From Mercurialis annua (Eukaryota > Streptophyta > Magnoliopsida > Malpighiales > Euphorbiaceae): a DNA stretch of 64,000 bases. The stretch lies in the NCBI RefSeq assembly GCF_937616625.2, contig NC_065570.1:51823665-51887664 (forward strand). The letters run 5' to 3'. Shown piece after piece: positions 21,793 through 33,948 of this stretch. Position 1 is the first letter of the stretch, and every line of letters begins with the position of its first letter. The notes under the pieces were generated by a model. The model was not told the origin of the DNA and did not search any database. It saw only the letters and a program-made list of their open reading frames with translations. Position numbers and translations under genes: made by a program.

Positions 21793-22468
21793 TGTTGATA
21801 ATTGCTGTAAAACTGAATATGATGAGGCTGAGTCGCGGACTAGGTCGCTCTCTTTTAGACGTTTCGCGGCACAGCTCGGTGGTGCAAAGCTGACTATCAA
21901 CCGCGGCGTCCCTAGGATAAAACAGCCGGAAATACTGATCACACTGCACTGTGAAATCAGCTCTAAAACACTTTCTTTGTATTGCTCTGTGTTTCTGTGT
22001 GTTTTCAAATGAAAAATGAAGCCAGTATCTATAGGCTAAGAAAACATAGCTGCTGAGTAAACAATTAATACAGAAAATGATTTTTGATTAATGAAGGAAA
22101 CAGCAACAGTCAAAAAACGTGGAGAGGAAATCAGAGAGTCATAACAGTTATAAAAGGATTGAATAAAAATTATTAATACTTTTGTATGCAAAAAATAAAG
22201 TGCTAGCCGAACCCACCCAGACCAGACCAGGCCGACCGGACGGACGGCGCGCGTGTGTGGTAAATCGGGTAGGATGTAACTCCTAGCCCGTTCACAAAAT
22301 TAGGTACCCCTTGGGGCCCAAACCCATATGAGAAAAACCAAGTTTATAAACCCAATGTATTGAGTTCTCCTAAGCAATGTGGAAAAACCACAAAACTCTC
22401 TATCTTCTCATTTCAAGTTACAAGACACTTTTTTTTTTCTTTTTTTTTAATTCAATATCTTTTCAACA
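21793..22468 (-). repeat. Copia 5' LTR (promoter copy)
   Basis: 676 bp. The sense-strand TATA position reads TATAGATA (near 22025-22032), where the other LTR has TATAAATA: one A-to-G change in the likely promoter of this copy. Confidence 0.9.
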
Positions 22469-22473
22469 AGTAC

Positions 22474-24466
22474 TATATTTTAAGGACCTGAAAATAGATT
22501 ACTTCTTAAATTTATTATCTAAAGTCAGTAGCAGTTATACTCTAAGGAATCATCATGTTTCCGATGATGTAATGTATAATAAAATGTCTATGCTGCAAAG
22601 TGCAAACATCAATAAATTTATCTAACAAAACGACTTGCCAACTCTAAACAAAAATATGATAACTGCGTGATTAAAATAATTTCAATTTTTCAATGAATTT
22701 ACAAATTGCGAACCTAAATCATATATCTAGGACATAAAATTTTAAATCATCTTAACAACTTGAATAAACCAAAAAAAAAATAGCAAAAAATTGGATTTAT
22801 CAAAATTCGATATAAATCACACACTAGAACATAAGATTTTGATCAAAAATTTGATATAAATTACTTTAAAATTTTATAATTAAAAAATAAACAATAATAA
22901 ATTGATTTTTTTTAAGTAAATCGATAGTAGAACGTCAGCAAACAATTAGTAAATTTAAATTACGAATTTTTTGGTAAACTGTACAAATAAAAATTATATT
23001 TTTGCAATAATTTTAGTCAGAGGTATTTTTAAAAATATTTTGGTGTTTTGTGAATATTTGTCTGAGTGTGGTTAACCTGGTCTATTTAAAATTTACACAA
23101 CCATAATCAAATACTCCAGCTGAAAGTGCGATTGATATGATAAAATAATACTCCAACTATTTAAATGATAAATTGGTTTAAAATTCCAAAAGAAAAACCA
23201 GTAATTCTTTTTCAAAACCATCTATTTATTTTTATAAAAATTTATATATTAAAAATATTTTTTATCATCATGAAAATTTTATAATTTTTTCAAATATAAT
23301 TTAACCATAAAAAACATTGAAACAACTCAATTGTTATTTACGTTTATTAATTAAACTTCTTATTATTTTTATTTATATATAGACATAATTATTATGGATC
23401 GAAATTCTCTCAGGTTCATTTGAACATGAGAGGTCATGTTTACGAATCTACATAATTCACTATAAAATGAATGGTGTGGATCAATTTAATTATAATTGAA
23501 TTTATTTGATTTACCATTCATTTTGTAATGAATAGTGTAGATTTATTGAATATGAGCCTTCATATTCAAGTGAATTTGAGGAAATTCCAATCCATAATTT
23601 TTTTAACTTAAATTTTTTTTTTGAAACTTTAACTTATAATGTATGTCATAATTATTTTGTTAATTTTACATATTTTATTAAAATTGTAAATAAAATTAAT
23701 CATAATTATCTCTCTGAATTTTTTCTTCCATCTAGGAATAGGTGTAATCAGCCTCATTTTTTTTTTTACACATATATATCTCTATTTGAGATTTTTATAG
23801 TGATTCTTTATAATTAAGAGAAAGAATAACTCAACTGAGGGATTATAATAATTATTATAATTATCTGTCAATTATGAGATATATTAATTTAAACTTTATC
23901 ATGACTTGTAGTATACTAGTATTATGTAAAGAAAGAGAATAAATTTACATTTTTTTTTAAGAAGATAGAATATATTAAGATAATTATTGAAGTACATTAA
24001 AAATCAACTGTTATAAAATATTTAAAAGACAATAGACCGAATTCATAGATCAACTCCAATCAGAAAAAAAATTGAACAGTTCAACATTTCAAAAAAAAAA
24101 AAAAACAACAACAACCATGTAAAAGGGTAATTTTCTTGACATATTTTTAGTGCTTTTGCGTTGTCAATCAAAATGAAAATTGAGAAGACTAATGACAATT
24201 GATATGAATCTATGAGGGGCTCATTCCGATCATCTATAACAATATTCATCGTTTGACCGACTACCTAATCTAACATCCATCATATATCACTAGTGCATGA
24301 AAAATTCATAGATCACATTTAGGTTAAAATTTTCCAAATAATAAAAGAAAATTTTGCTACACATCGGCACCAATGGAAAATTTTAGCCTAAACCTGCTCC
24401 ATGAATTATGTAAACCAAGAAATACAATTATGTAAATTTAAATTAAAATTTCGAAAGCAATGTCTA
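22474..24466. other. AT-rich intergenic, nothing recognised
   Basis: About 2 kb with no gene. The first ~30 bp are the displaced end of the family E foldback. A pair of loosely inverted segments near 23400-23590 (TGAACATGAGAGGTCATG-like) may be a small foldback element. Confidence 0.4.
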
Positions 24467-24932
24467 ATTTATACTATGTATAAAAACACGGATAGGGAGG
24501 AAACAAGTACATTTACATTAATGTTTTTTTTTTATAAAATATAATTATTAATTAAAAAATTATTATAATAATTATTAGAGTTATAGTACTAATTAAAATA
24601 AACTTCTTATAATATTTGTTAAAGTAATTTTCTAAAATAGACTACTTTTAATATTTAATAATTGTTATTTTAATTATTATTTAATCATATAAAATTCTAA
24701 TTAAAATAAAATATTTTTAATAATTTACTAATTTAATTATTATTTGATATTTTCTATTTATATTCTCTATAAATAAAACAAACTATTCCTAATTGACTAC
24801 TATTTCAATAATTTTTGATATTTTATATTTAAATATAATTTATAATTATAAAATAATTATTAATCAAATATAATTATAATATTTGACGAGTCACACTACG
24901 AGCCACGGGTGAAATATTAAAAACGACACTAA
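24467..24932 (+). mobile_element. Degraded Helitron-like element
   Basis: It starts TATACTATGTATAAAAACAC and ends near GACGAGTCACACTACGAGCCAC, matching both ends of the better copy at 61990-62532. The terminal CTAG is lost. Confidence 0.35.
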
Positions 24933-25438
24933 TGCTAAAAGTAAAGAAGCTTACTAAATTTGCCAAAGACGCTAAAAATTTGGATTTTGGACATCTACTA
25001 GAAATAACTCACTACCAAATTATGCTAAGGTGTTTGCTATTATACCACGATATTACAATACGCATTTAACTAGCACTGTATTAGATAAAAGAAATCAGTG
25101 GAAATTCGCTAAAGCTATAAGCTAATAAGAACTGCTGCGTACAAGATGGTTATTTTTTTTATTTTTTCTTATTTCTTCTGTACTTTCTCATTTTTAACTT
25201 AGCAATAAAACATCACATTCTTCACCTTCTCTTTTAATGCAGGCAGTGGCTGAACACATGACCCGTTGGCTCTACGCATGCATCGTAGTTTAGTATTTTC
25301 TGATGCTTCAGGTTTCATATAAAATCGAGCTCAGTATGCTGCCAGATGAGCATAGTATGCAGGAGGCACTGTCCATATATATACAGTTATACACACACAT
25401 ACACATGCTTATTAAACCATACTTTTCCGTATAAGATA

Positions 25439-25701
25439 CTACCTCCGTTCTTTTTTAGTTGTCCATTTAGCCAATATTGCGCATACCAAGATAGTGCTCC
25501 TTTTGTCTTAACTTATAAAGAGGAATACTGATATAGCCCTATTAGTTAATAAATGCTTTTTAAATTAAACCATATAGTCATTTATTAGGGATGGGTAAAT
25601 TTGGAAGATAATAGCTAAAAACACATTGAAATTCTAAATGGACAACTAATTAGAGACAAATATGTTTTGCTAAATGGACAACTAAAAAAGAACGGAGGGA
25701 G
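25439..25701. mobile_element. Stowaway-like MITE in last Argonaute intron
   Basis: TIRs CTACCTCCGTTCTTTTTTAG and the complement ending AAAGAACGGAGGGAG, flanked by TA (25437-25438, 25702-25703). 263 bp. Confidence 0.85.
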
Positions 25702-25727
25702 TAAAAATAATCACCCCATGCAAAATA

Positions 25728-26060
25728 CTCCCTCCGTCCCATAAAGATAGAAAAAGTAGCTCTTTCACAAGAATTAAGAAAGTAGTTAATTATAGGTAAT
25801 TTGTGATAATTTTTCTAAATTGTCCTTTTAATTTCTTAAAGTAAATCATAATAAAGTAGTGATTCACACAACCCAAAGCCACTATACAAATATTAGCCAA
25901 TAGAATCTTAGATGCATAAAAAGCAAACATTGAAACTTTAAATCAATTAATGTTAATATAAGGGTATTTTAATAATTTTATAGTTAACTAACACTACTTT
26001 TTCTATCTTTGTGGGACAAAAAAAGTAGCTACTTTTTCTATCTTTACGGGACAGAGGGAG
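25728..26060. mobile_element. Second Stowaway-like MITE in the same intron
   Basis: TIRs CTCCCTCCGTCCCATAAAGA and the near-complement ending TTTACGGGACAGAGGGAG, flanked by TA (25726-25727, 26061-26062). It belongs to a different subfamily from its neighbour 26 bp away. 333 bp. Confidence 0.85.
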
Positions 26061-29000
26061 TAACATATAATATTCTTATTCGAGGTTACCTATAGAAACG
26101 GATCGTGTGCATCTAGCATACCTGCCAAAATAATGATTAATGTTAATATACAAATATGTAATTATACAATTTAAGTGTAGAGAAAACAATTTCTTGATCA
26201 GTGATGAGGCCCGAACCGAACTACTTACGTATAACAGAGGTTGTTTGTCAGAGACTGAATCTCGTTGGCAATGAAGCTATTCTCATCCCGTAGCACATGA
26301 TAATGAGCAGGACGGCTAGTCCCCTGTTAAAATGTTCAATTCCAATGCAAACTCATGTGTTTATCCAAATGATCAGAATTTCTGACCATGTCTTTAATTT
26401 TCTAATATGATTCTTATAAGTTATAATCAATAACAAACCTGAATTCCTGCATGACTACATGAATAAAAATCGAATTCTGTGGGATGACATATTTTAGAAT
26501 CCGCAACAGTACCTGTATTGCAATAATAAAAAAATTGTAGCATGTTAGTTTCTAATTTATTAATTCTGACAGGTATCTTGGATTGTAATTTAGGAATTTA
26601 TGTGTCTGGGCTAGAGTATCAAAGTCTAGTTGGGAGAAATAAAAACAAATAGAAAAATTACCTGGTAAAATATTTTCACTCTTGTCGGTGTTACTTCTGT
26701 TGTCGTGATTGCTTGCGAAAAGTCGAGAATGATGCCGCTTTTGGACAACAACAAATGTTACTGGAGGTTGGTAACTAGCTTCAAGTGATGCACAAGCCTG
26801 CACATGTCTGAATTAGAAGCACACAAAAAATTTAAACATGATAATGGAATAGAACCAGGCATAGTTAAATAGAGAAACCTTTCAGATTGCATTGAGTTCG
26901 TATAGCTAAACCTAATAGAATTGGCCTTCACTAACACCGTCCCTAAATTTATTACACATTGCATTTGAAAGTTAAAATTGACCGAGTTGGATATAGTTTT
27001 TGATTAAACTCCAGATCGCAAATAAAACTGCAGGGCGGTTAGTAAAAGATGATCCTCAATGGTTTTTGCCCTGTAGCTTTTTCAAATGAAAGTAGAAGCT
27101 CCCTGCAGTATCATCCCTTGTCTGAGTTTCATATTGCGAAAATGTCATAAACTACAATATATACTCATTATCATTAAATTGGCCTATCCCGGTATCAATA
27201 TTTATCTAATTTAATGGGGTATCTGGTGTTTACCTTATCATGCCACCAGAAACTGTGCCCTGTTGAGGATCTTGCCAGGTTTTGAATAAATCTTGAATAA
27301 GTTCTTGCCGATGAGGCTGAGCGCATACCAACCCGGCATATTTTGAAACCTCTGGCCAGTCTTGGGAGGTCTGAACAAAATGCATCAAAGCTAATACATA
27401 GGTGTAGGAGTATGCATTCGTTTCAAAACAAAATGAAACGAGCTGAGCCTATTTTTTTTTTTAAATGGAACTGAACCAAATTTTGAAAGGATTTCAAATA
27501 TTTCGAACTGAGCCGAACCAAACTAGTTATAACTGTCTGCTTTCAAGAATTAAGATACAAGATTTAATCAGCTTACAGCAGCTATAGAGGGACTAGTATC
27601 CTCTCCAGACTCGGGATGTGTTACGTCAGCCCCGAAAATTATGGTCGGAATGTCACTAACCAAGGGAATCCTCCAGCTTAAAGCATCTAAAAGCACTGTA
27701 TTTCTTCCTCCCATCTAAAGAAAATAGAAAGAAAAAAAAACAAGAAAATAGTCAAGTCTCGTAATTTTCCATTTCTAGAGCAGAAAAATACTACATACTT
27801 ACCTTCACATTGATTTTGAGCGACACATTTGCCAAATACTGTCTGTTAATCCTTAACACATGTTTAGTAAGTCAGCATTGAGAAATCAACCCGAGATCAG
27901 TTTTGCAAATTCGTTTTATATCACCTGAAATAATGCAGAGGATCCACAATTACTTTAAGAATCCGTGTTCTGTTTTTCTTTATCTAATTTAAAATATTTC
28001 TCATAATTCATAACGGTATCTAACTTCATATGTTAGAACAAGTGCAGACTATCGCATACCGTAAAGCGAGCCATTGTTGTCAGGAAGAATGGCAATAAGT
28101 AACTCCAGCTCTTTCCCTTCGAGTTTGCTTTGCAGCAGAATGACACATAAACTTTATAGCTTTTTTACCTGGTCAGGTCTTGCTGAGTATATTGGAATTA
28201 CAGGCTCACTTTCAAACTCCTGTACCAGAAATAACCGGCATTCATCAGGTTTTCGTGCAAATCAAGTCATGCCATTGCAAAAGATCAAGAATTTTTACCA
28301 TGCTAGAAATTTGGCACATCTCAACAAGCTGTTGGCAGAAACTGCAAGCAGCGGTTTCTTGAACACTTCGCGAGAAATTAATGCAAGCCCAATATTTTAC
28401 GGTGCCCCATTTATCACTTTCTGCGATAAATCTATACGAAATCAGTACTTTCACAAAGATGTTATTCTAGTTTGATTTTATCTATATAACTAACCTTATT
28501 CGTCATGTTCCATTGACCGACTTGAGGCAGAAATTCTTTTACTTTGCCCGCATCATTGTACTTGAGCTATGATTAGCAGATAGTAAATGAATAAACTGTT
28601 AACAGCATGAGGTAGAATGTAAAATTACTACTGTGAATCGAATCAGTACCCAAGGAGCTGGCAAAACTCGAGCCTCAACTGATGCAAGCTTGCTATCTAT
28701 ATATGCTGATCCCAAACTCCTTTGCGTAAGGATCATTTTCGTATCCAATATCGTGAATTGTATGCATACGGAAGATAACAAAATCTACATAAAGATGATC
28801 ATTTTCATTTGATTATCAAGAAAATCACAATTCAGAAACAGTCAAGAGCATGGCAATGTTCACCTGTAAGATTTCCATTTCTTGATCGCGCGGTCTTTGA
28901 CATGAAACTTTAAGCAAAGAAGTTATCTGCTTCTCGTCGAGGCCCTTTGTATATCGTTGCCCCTCGACTATCTTGCAAGCCTGAAAATTTATTAGCGTAT

Positions 29001-29180
29001 GTAAGTTCGATTAGAAAGACTTCATATGCATCAAGAAAAGGAAATATAAAGTGATCATAGCACCTCCATTGGCAAATAGTTCACTTTCCTCTGGTTTCCT
29101 ACTTGAAGGCAAGGCAAATGAGGGTATGGAGAGGTGTAATCGTAAATTTCTTGAAAGTACTCGATTACCGATTTCATGTT

Positions 29181-29794
29181 TGATAAATCATCAACGCCTG
29201 GACCGGTCAGATGAACCTGAAAGAACAAGAACACAGAAAGTCAGACGAAGAACCGGTGGAGGTCACCGGTAATTCGCTCCGACGATCAAGTCAGTATTTG
29301 CTTGGAGAAGAAGAAAGAAGAAGAGAAAAGAAGAGAAAAGAGTGTAGAGTGAGAAAAAAGAGTACCTTTAGGGTTTTTGATAAGGTGGTTTATATAGGTT
29401 TACCTGGCACGTGTGTTCCATAGTGGATCCCTGCTCTTCTTTTGGTCCCCACAAAATCGGTTACCTGACGTGGTTTCTTTTTGGTACGTCTCGTTTGTCG
29501 AGTGAGATATGCGTCGCATAGAATCTTCTTAAGTGTCAGGGAAAACTGTCAGAGTTTGTTATCGTGGATGTTTAATTCGGTTTGCGGGTATGCTCGGTAG
29601 GAAATCAGTTCTATTATTTGATGATGTTCTACTCCGGGATATGTGAATCAAGATCTGGTTACCTTTCAACTTTCCTCTTTAGTAAGTCGGTTGCGTTAAT
29701 CATTAGACACCGGGTTCCCTTATTTGCCTGATCTGGTGTAATCCGGTATGATAGAGGCTATTTTACCGCCTACGTATCTCGGGACTCGTTATCA
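29181..29794 (-). repeat. Tat 3' LTR
   Basis: 614 bp, bounded TGATAAATC...GTTATCA on the + strand. Contains the sense TATA box TATATAAA (complement at 29389-29396), the same as in the other LTR. Confidence 0.95.
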
Positions 29795-29810
29795 CTAGTC
29801 CGCCCCCGGG
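29795..29810 (-). promoter_or_regulatory. Tat polypurine tract
   Basis: Minus strand CCCGGGGGCGGACTAG abuts the 3' LTR. The G-rich part is the likely plus-strand primer. Confidence 0.7.
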
Positions 29811-30157
29811 TATCTCGGACATTTATGTCCGGAGTTAGCAACTTTGGTAATGCGATCTGGATTTGTCTTGTTTCGGGCGGCAAAAAATGGTGAGGTACCG
29901 TGTTTCACCTGCTTATGTCAGACTAGGTGTCTTTTCATCTGGCCTCCTTTCTCGTCCTGTTGACAGTTGTTGGGAATGTGTCTTGGGGTGTATTTTGTCA
30001 TGATTTTGCTTGCCACGTGTCTGATGATTTGAATTTTTAAAATTGAAACTGCTATTTATGGAGAAGACTCTTCAGTTTCCCTCCAATTTCCCTTGCTCCT
30101 TATTTTTCGGGACCTTTCTACTTTCCATAACCGTCGCGACTCTTAAATTTCTGCTTC

Positions 30158-30165
30158 TATAAATA
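30158..30165 (+). promoter_or_regulatory. TATA box of the antisense gene in the Tat element
   Basis: TATAAATA, followed by a CT-rich stretch (30180-30250) typical of plant leaders. It sits about 210 bp before the donor of a 5' untranslated intron. This would give the internal gene its own + strand promoter, independent of the LTRs. Confidence 0.6.
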
Positions 30166-30368
30166 TCATTCTAAACCTGCTCTATTCTTTTTCTTTCTTT
30201 TTTCTGCACTTTTCCTTCTTTCTCTGTGTTTCTCTTCTGTTCTGTTCTTAACTGTTGCTGAAGACTTTACTTTCGTGTCGTCGACGATTACTACTGGTGC
30301 TTCCTTTCTCGCTGGTGATTCCCGTTTCTTCTGCCATCCGTGTGTCTACTTGCCTGAGGAGATCACAA

Positions 30369-30702
30369 GTAAGTTTCTTCATTTCCCTTTTATTGTTGTT
30401 TTTTGTTTTTTGCGTAGTGTTTGCTAGGATTGCAGAGATTTCCCTTTATGTGCCTTTTCCATTTCTCTGATGCATGCTGTTGTGATTTTGTTGTTTTTAG
30501 GAAAGTTGTTAGTCTTTGGTTTTGTGTTTGTGATCTTTAATCGTGGTTTCCGGGTTTATAGTTTTTTGTTCTTTCGCTGTATCTTCGTGTTCGTCTGTGG
30601 GGGAACTGTTTGCGTTTTTCGATCTTTTAGATCTGGGAATTTGCTAAAAAGACTGTTTTTATATCTCGGTTCTCCTCACCCAAAGACTGCTACTTTATTT
30701 AG
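30369..30702 (+). other. 5' untranslated intron of the antisense gene
   Basis: Donor CACAA-GTAAGT at 30369 and acceptor TTATTTAG ending 30702. The start codon lies 2 nt into the next exon. The intron is T-rich, as plant introns are. Inferred by eye from consensus sites. Confidence 0.6.
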
Positions 30703-30704
30703 GT

Positions 30705-33159
30705 ATGTCTGACGAACACGAAGATCGCGAGGGGCGGGGTTATACCGATGATCACATGGGTGACTCGGATGGGGATGACTTTAGTCAGTCGATTGAAAAA
30801 CCTGCCCGGCCTTTCAAACGCTTGCGTCGTGGCAAGGATACTGAAAAAGTTACTTCGACCGACCTGGATGATTCGGTGATACTGGTACGGGGTAGAAAAC
30901 GAGGGAATAAACAATATCCTGAAGAGTCTCAGACGAACGACATACCGTTGCCTGTCGAAGTTCCTTGTAAAGGAAAAAAGAAAGTGTCCGAGAAGGCAAC
31001 TACTGAGGAGGAAGATTCGTTGGTTCCATCTCGGTGCACCCCGGTGTACTTGGATAAGGTCGCGCAGACGTTTGGTATTTCTGCTCCGTATGAGCTTTCA
31101 TTAGTTCCTGAAGGAGAGCTGGCGAATGTTACTACTGCATCTAACACTATAACCTTGCACACCGAACATCTACAATCCGGGATCCGATTTCCCTTAGATC
31201 CTTTATATGAAGAGCTAAGTCAGGCGTATCGGGTGCCGCTGGGTCAGATGCATCCTAATGCCATAAGGCATTTTAGTTGTTTCCTGAAATTGTGCCGGGC
31301 TCATGGGATTGTCCCTGGGGTGCGGCTGTTTGCTTGTTTGTATAGCATGACCCTTGTGGACAATCAGCACTATGCACATTTTCGTTTTCGTCCAGCTCGG
31401 AAGGGTTATATTGAGAAGGTCGTTTTGGGTATGCAAGATTCGCTGAAAGATTGGAGGGAGGACTTTTTCCGAGTGTCTAGATCGGATCAGAAAGATTTCA
31501 ACAGTTGTAAGTTATGGGTGAATAAACCTCAAGTGCTGAAAAAGCATTTTTTCAACCCCGGGGATCTGGAGTTAGCTAGTATAGCCATTTTGAATAGGGC
31601 TAATAAAATGACCGGGGTACCTCATGCTAACCATGTGTGCCCTAAAGTGCCTTTTAAGTTTTGGCCGAGGAAGAAAAAGGCCGGCCCGGAGGATGGTAAC
31701 CGACTCCTTCTTTGATATGTTGTGTCTATTTGATTTTCTGTGGTTGATTTTTCTTCTTCTTTTATTTATTTATTTTATTTTTTTTTTTTTTTTTTTTTTT
31801 TTGATCGGTTGTTTTTCTTTGCAGTGGATATTGATGTAAGCCGGTTGTTGAAGAAACCCAAGGGCAAGAAAAAGAAAACTAATCCTGCTGTACCGAACCC
31901 CTCTGCTCCTGGTTTGGTTGCGGAGGTTTCTCCTGCTCCGAATATCCATCAAGTGGATGCTGCTAAAGATTTGCTCGGAGCTGTGGGTCCATCTAGCCCG
32001 GTTCATACGGCGAATGATGATCCTGAACGGAGGGATTTCGTCTCTCCTTCGCACCCCGTGATTCCGGACCGGGTTTCTAACTCTGATGAGGCTAATCAAG
32101 TGCTCCGACCCCACGATAAGCAAGGTATGGACGTGATCCACATTGATTCTACTACCTTTACCGGGAAATCGCAAAAAAGAAAAAGGAGTGGACCGAGTTA
32201 TGATACTTCTAGTGCTTCTGAAATTCCGGTCATCACTCCTGCTTCTTTCTTCGATTGGATGTCGCTGTGTTGCTCAAAGAACAAACTTGCAGTGACCGTG
32301 GAGACCCTACCAGTGGCAGATGAGATTGCCCGGGTGACCACTCTCCCGGATGACTTGGAGGGATATCAGAAACATTCGCCGAGATTGTATGGTCGGATGG
32401 TATCTTCTCTTGGTTTGCAAGTAAGTGTTTGCAAAAAATTCTTTGTGTTATCCTGATAAGTTTTGTTTGCCTTTGCTTATAGCATTTTGTGTTCTCTAGG
32501 TTTCTCAAATCGGCCACCTGGCGACCGAGGCTTATGAGAAGTTGTATGACGATTGGTCGGCCTCTTCTGAGCAATTGAAAATTGAGAAAGACCGGTTGTC
32601 GGCAGCGGAGAAAGATTTTGATAATCAATCCCACCTGGTGAAGGAGCAAACTGATCGGATTAAGGTTCTGGAGGAACAGAATGCAGCTGATAGCAAGGAG
32701 AAAGGGCTGTTGCTTTCTAAGATTTCGGATTTCGAAGCTGAGAAGACTGCGCTGGTGGGAGAGTGCGAAGCCCGGATCAAAGATCTGACCAACCGAAATG
32801 ACAAGATCACTGCCCGGCAAAAGGAAGAAATACGTCTTCTGAGAGAAGATGCTAAGGGTCAAGAGAAAACTTTGTCAGATCGGTTAGCGGCGAGGGATGA
32901 TGAGTGGAAGAAAAAGTTGTCCGAGAAGGAGGAGAAAATGTATGAAAACCTTCGACAGATTTTGCGGGCTGGGCAATACAAGGTGGATGATGCTGCGAAG
33001 AAACTTGGGGGCGACCAAGTGGATTTGACACCCTTTGTTTTGGATGTCAAGGATCTGGTCGCCATGGTCCCTACCTTGCCCCCAGAAGATGATGAAGAGG
33101 ATGAAGAAGAAGATTTTATCGTGACTCCTGAGGAACATAATGACCCGCCCTTGCTGTAG
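30705..33159 (+). CDS. Tat antisense extra gene, putative gypsy-type transposon (PF04195-like) protein
   Basis: Three coding exons: 30705-31695, 31825-32420 and 32500-33159, phases agreeing, for 748 aa. The N-terminus is acidic and basic by turns. A segment at roughly residues 155-260 (FPLDPLYEELSQAYRVPLGQ, HPNAIRHFSCFLKLCRAHGI, then VRLFACLYSM) resembles the plant 'putative gypsy type transposon' domain, Pfam Transposase_28. The middle is Lys- and Pro-rich. The C-terminal ~200 residues form a long heptad-rich coiled coil, ending in an acidic tail (DDEEDEEEDF). The function of such Tat extra proteins is not established. It is read opposite to gag-pol, so the element's genomic RNA is complementary to its mRNA. 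Intron 1 holds a long poly-T run. No stop or shift breaks the exons. Confidence 0.8.
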
Positions 33160-33585
33160 TTTAATTTCTAGTGTAATTTTGGTTTACAGATTCGTACATT
33201 TTATTTTTTGGTGCTAGTAGCTCGGTACGTTACTCTAATATTCGAATTCGTTTTTTGTTATGTTGGAATCCCGTGGTGGGATCCTAAGTGGGATTTTATC
33301 CCGGTACATTGTTTTATGTTGGTTTTTGATTTTTCCTGATTTTTGCTTTGTCTTTGTGGAATATGTATACGTGTTTTGTATCGTAGTGGTTTTTCTTAAG
33401 TGTTATAGTTTTGGTGTATATATTTTGATGACTTATCTCGGTATAAAGTAACATATTTACTAATCGTAGTTAGAGTCTTTTTTGAAAGTGTTTTGTATTG
33501 GATCATATTCTATTTCGGTGCCTCAATAGATTGCTAGATCATAGTTATATTTCGCTAAGTCGAAAATGTGATGATGAACAAACAT

Positions 33586-33948
33586 TTCTTAGGACGGCCA
33601 GAGCCTTTCTTAGGACGGCCTGAGCCTTTCATAGGACGGCCGGAGCCTTTCATAGGACGGCCGGAGCCTTTCTTAGGACGGCCGGAGCCTTTCTTAGGAC
33701 GGCCGGAGCCTTTCTTAGGACGGCCGGAGCCTTTCTTAGGACGGCCGGAGCCTTTCTTAGGACGGCCGGAGCCTTTCTTGGGACGGCCGGAGCCTTTCTT
33801 AGGACGGCCGAAGCCTTTCTTAGGACGGCCGGAGCCTTTCTTGGGACGGCCGGAGCCTTTCTTAGGACGGCCGGAGCCTTTCTTAGGACGGCCGGAGCCT
33901 TTCTTAGGACGGCCGAAGCCTTTCTTAGGACGGCCGAAGCCTTTCTTA
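33586..33948. repeat. 21-bp tandem array in the Tat spacer
   Basis: About 17 copies of CTTAGGACGGCCGGAGCCTTT with few variants, between the end of the antisense gene and the end of pol. Because 21 is divisible by three, both strands stay open (EPFLGRP on +, GSGRPKK on -), but neither frame looks like a real gene. Variable tandem arrays in this position are known from other Tat/Ogre-type elements. Confidence 0.93.

Larger units (their letters stand above)
16606..22468 (-). mobile_element. Ty1/Copia LTR retrotransposon, near-intact
   Basis: 5.86 kb, minus strand, with direct LTRs at 16606-17311 (3') and 21793-22468 (5'), both bounded TG...CA. The target duplication AGTAC lies at 16601-16605 and 22469-22473. 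By eye the LTRs differ at roughly eight substitutions plus several indels, mainly in the GAACC/GACCA-repeat region, so the insertion is fairly young but not the youngest here. Order PR-IN-RT-RH fits Copia. One frameshift separates gag-PR-IN (19196-21760) from RT-RH (17823-19217). Confidence 0.95.

Noticed and set aside
26098..26120. Argonaute reading frame ending YARCTRSVSIGNLE then stop
   Set aside because: At first taken as a truncated C-terminus; the real continuation (VPPAYYAHLAA) is after an intron at 25368, joined through GT-AG sites.
28599..28781. Small ORF with SKLASVEARVLPAPW
   Set aside because: It is not a separate gene but an Argonaute exon read after a 4-nt insertion and through the neighbouring introns.
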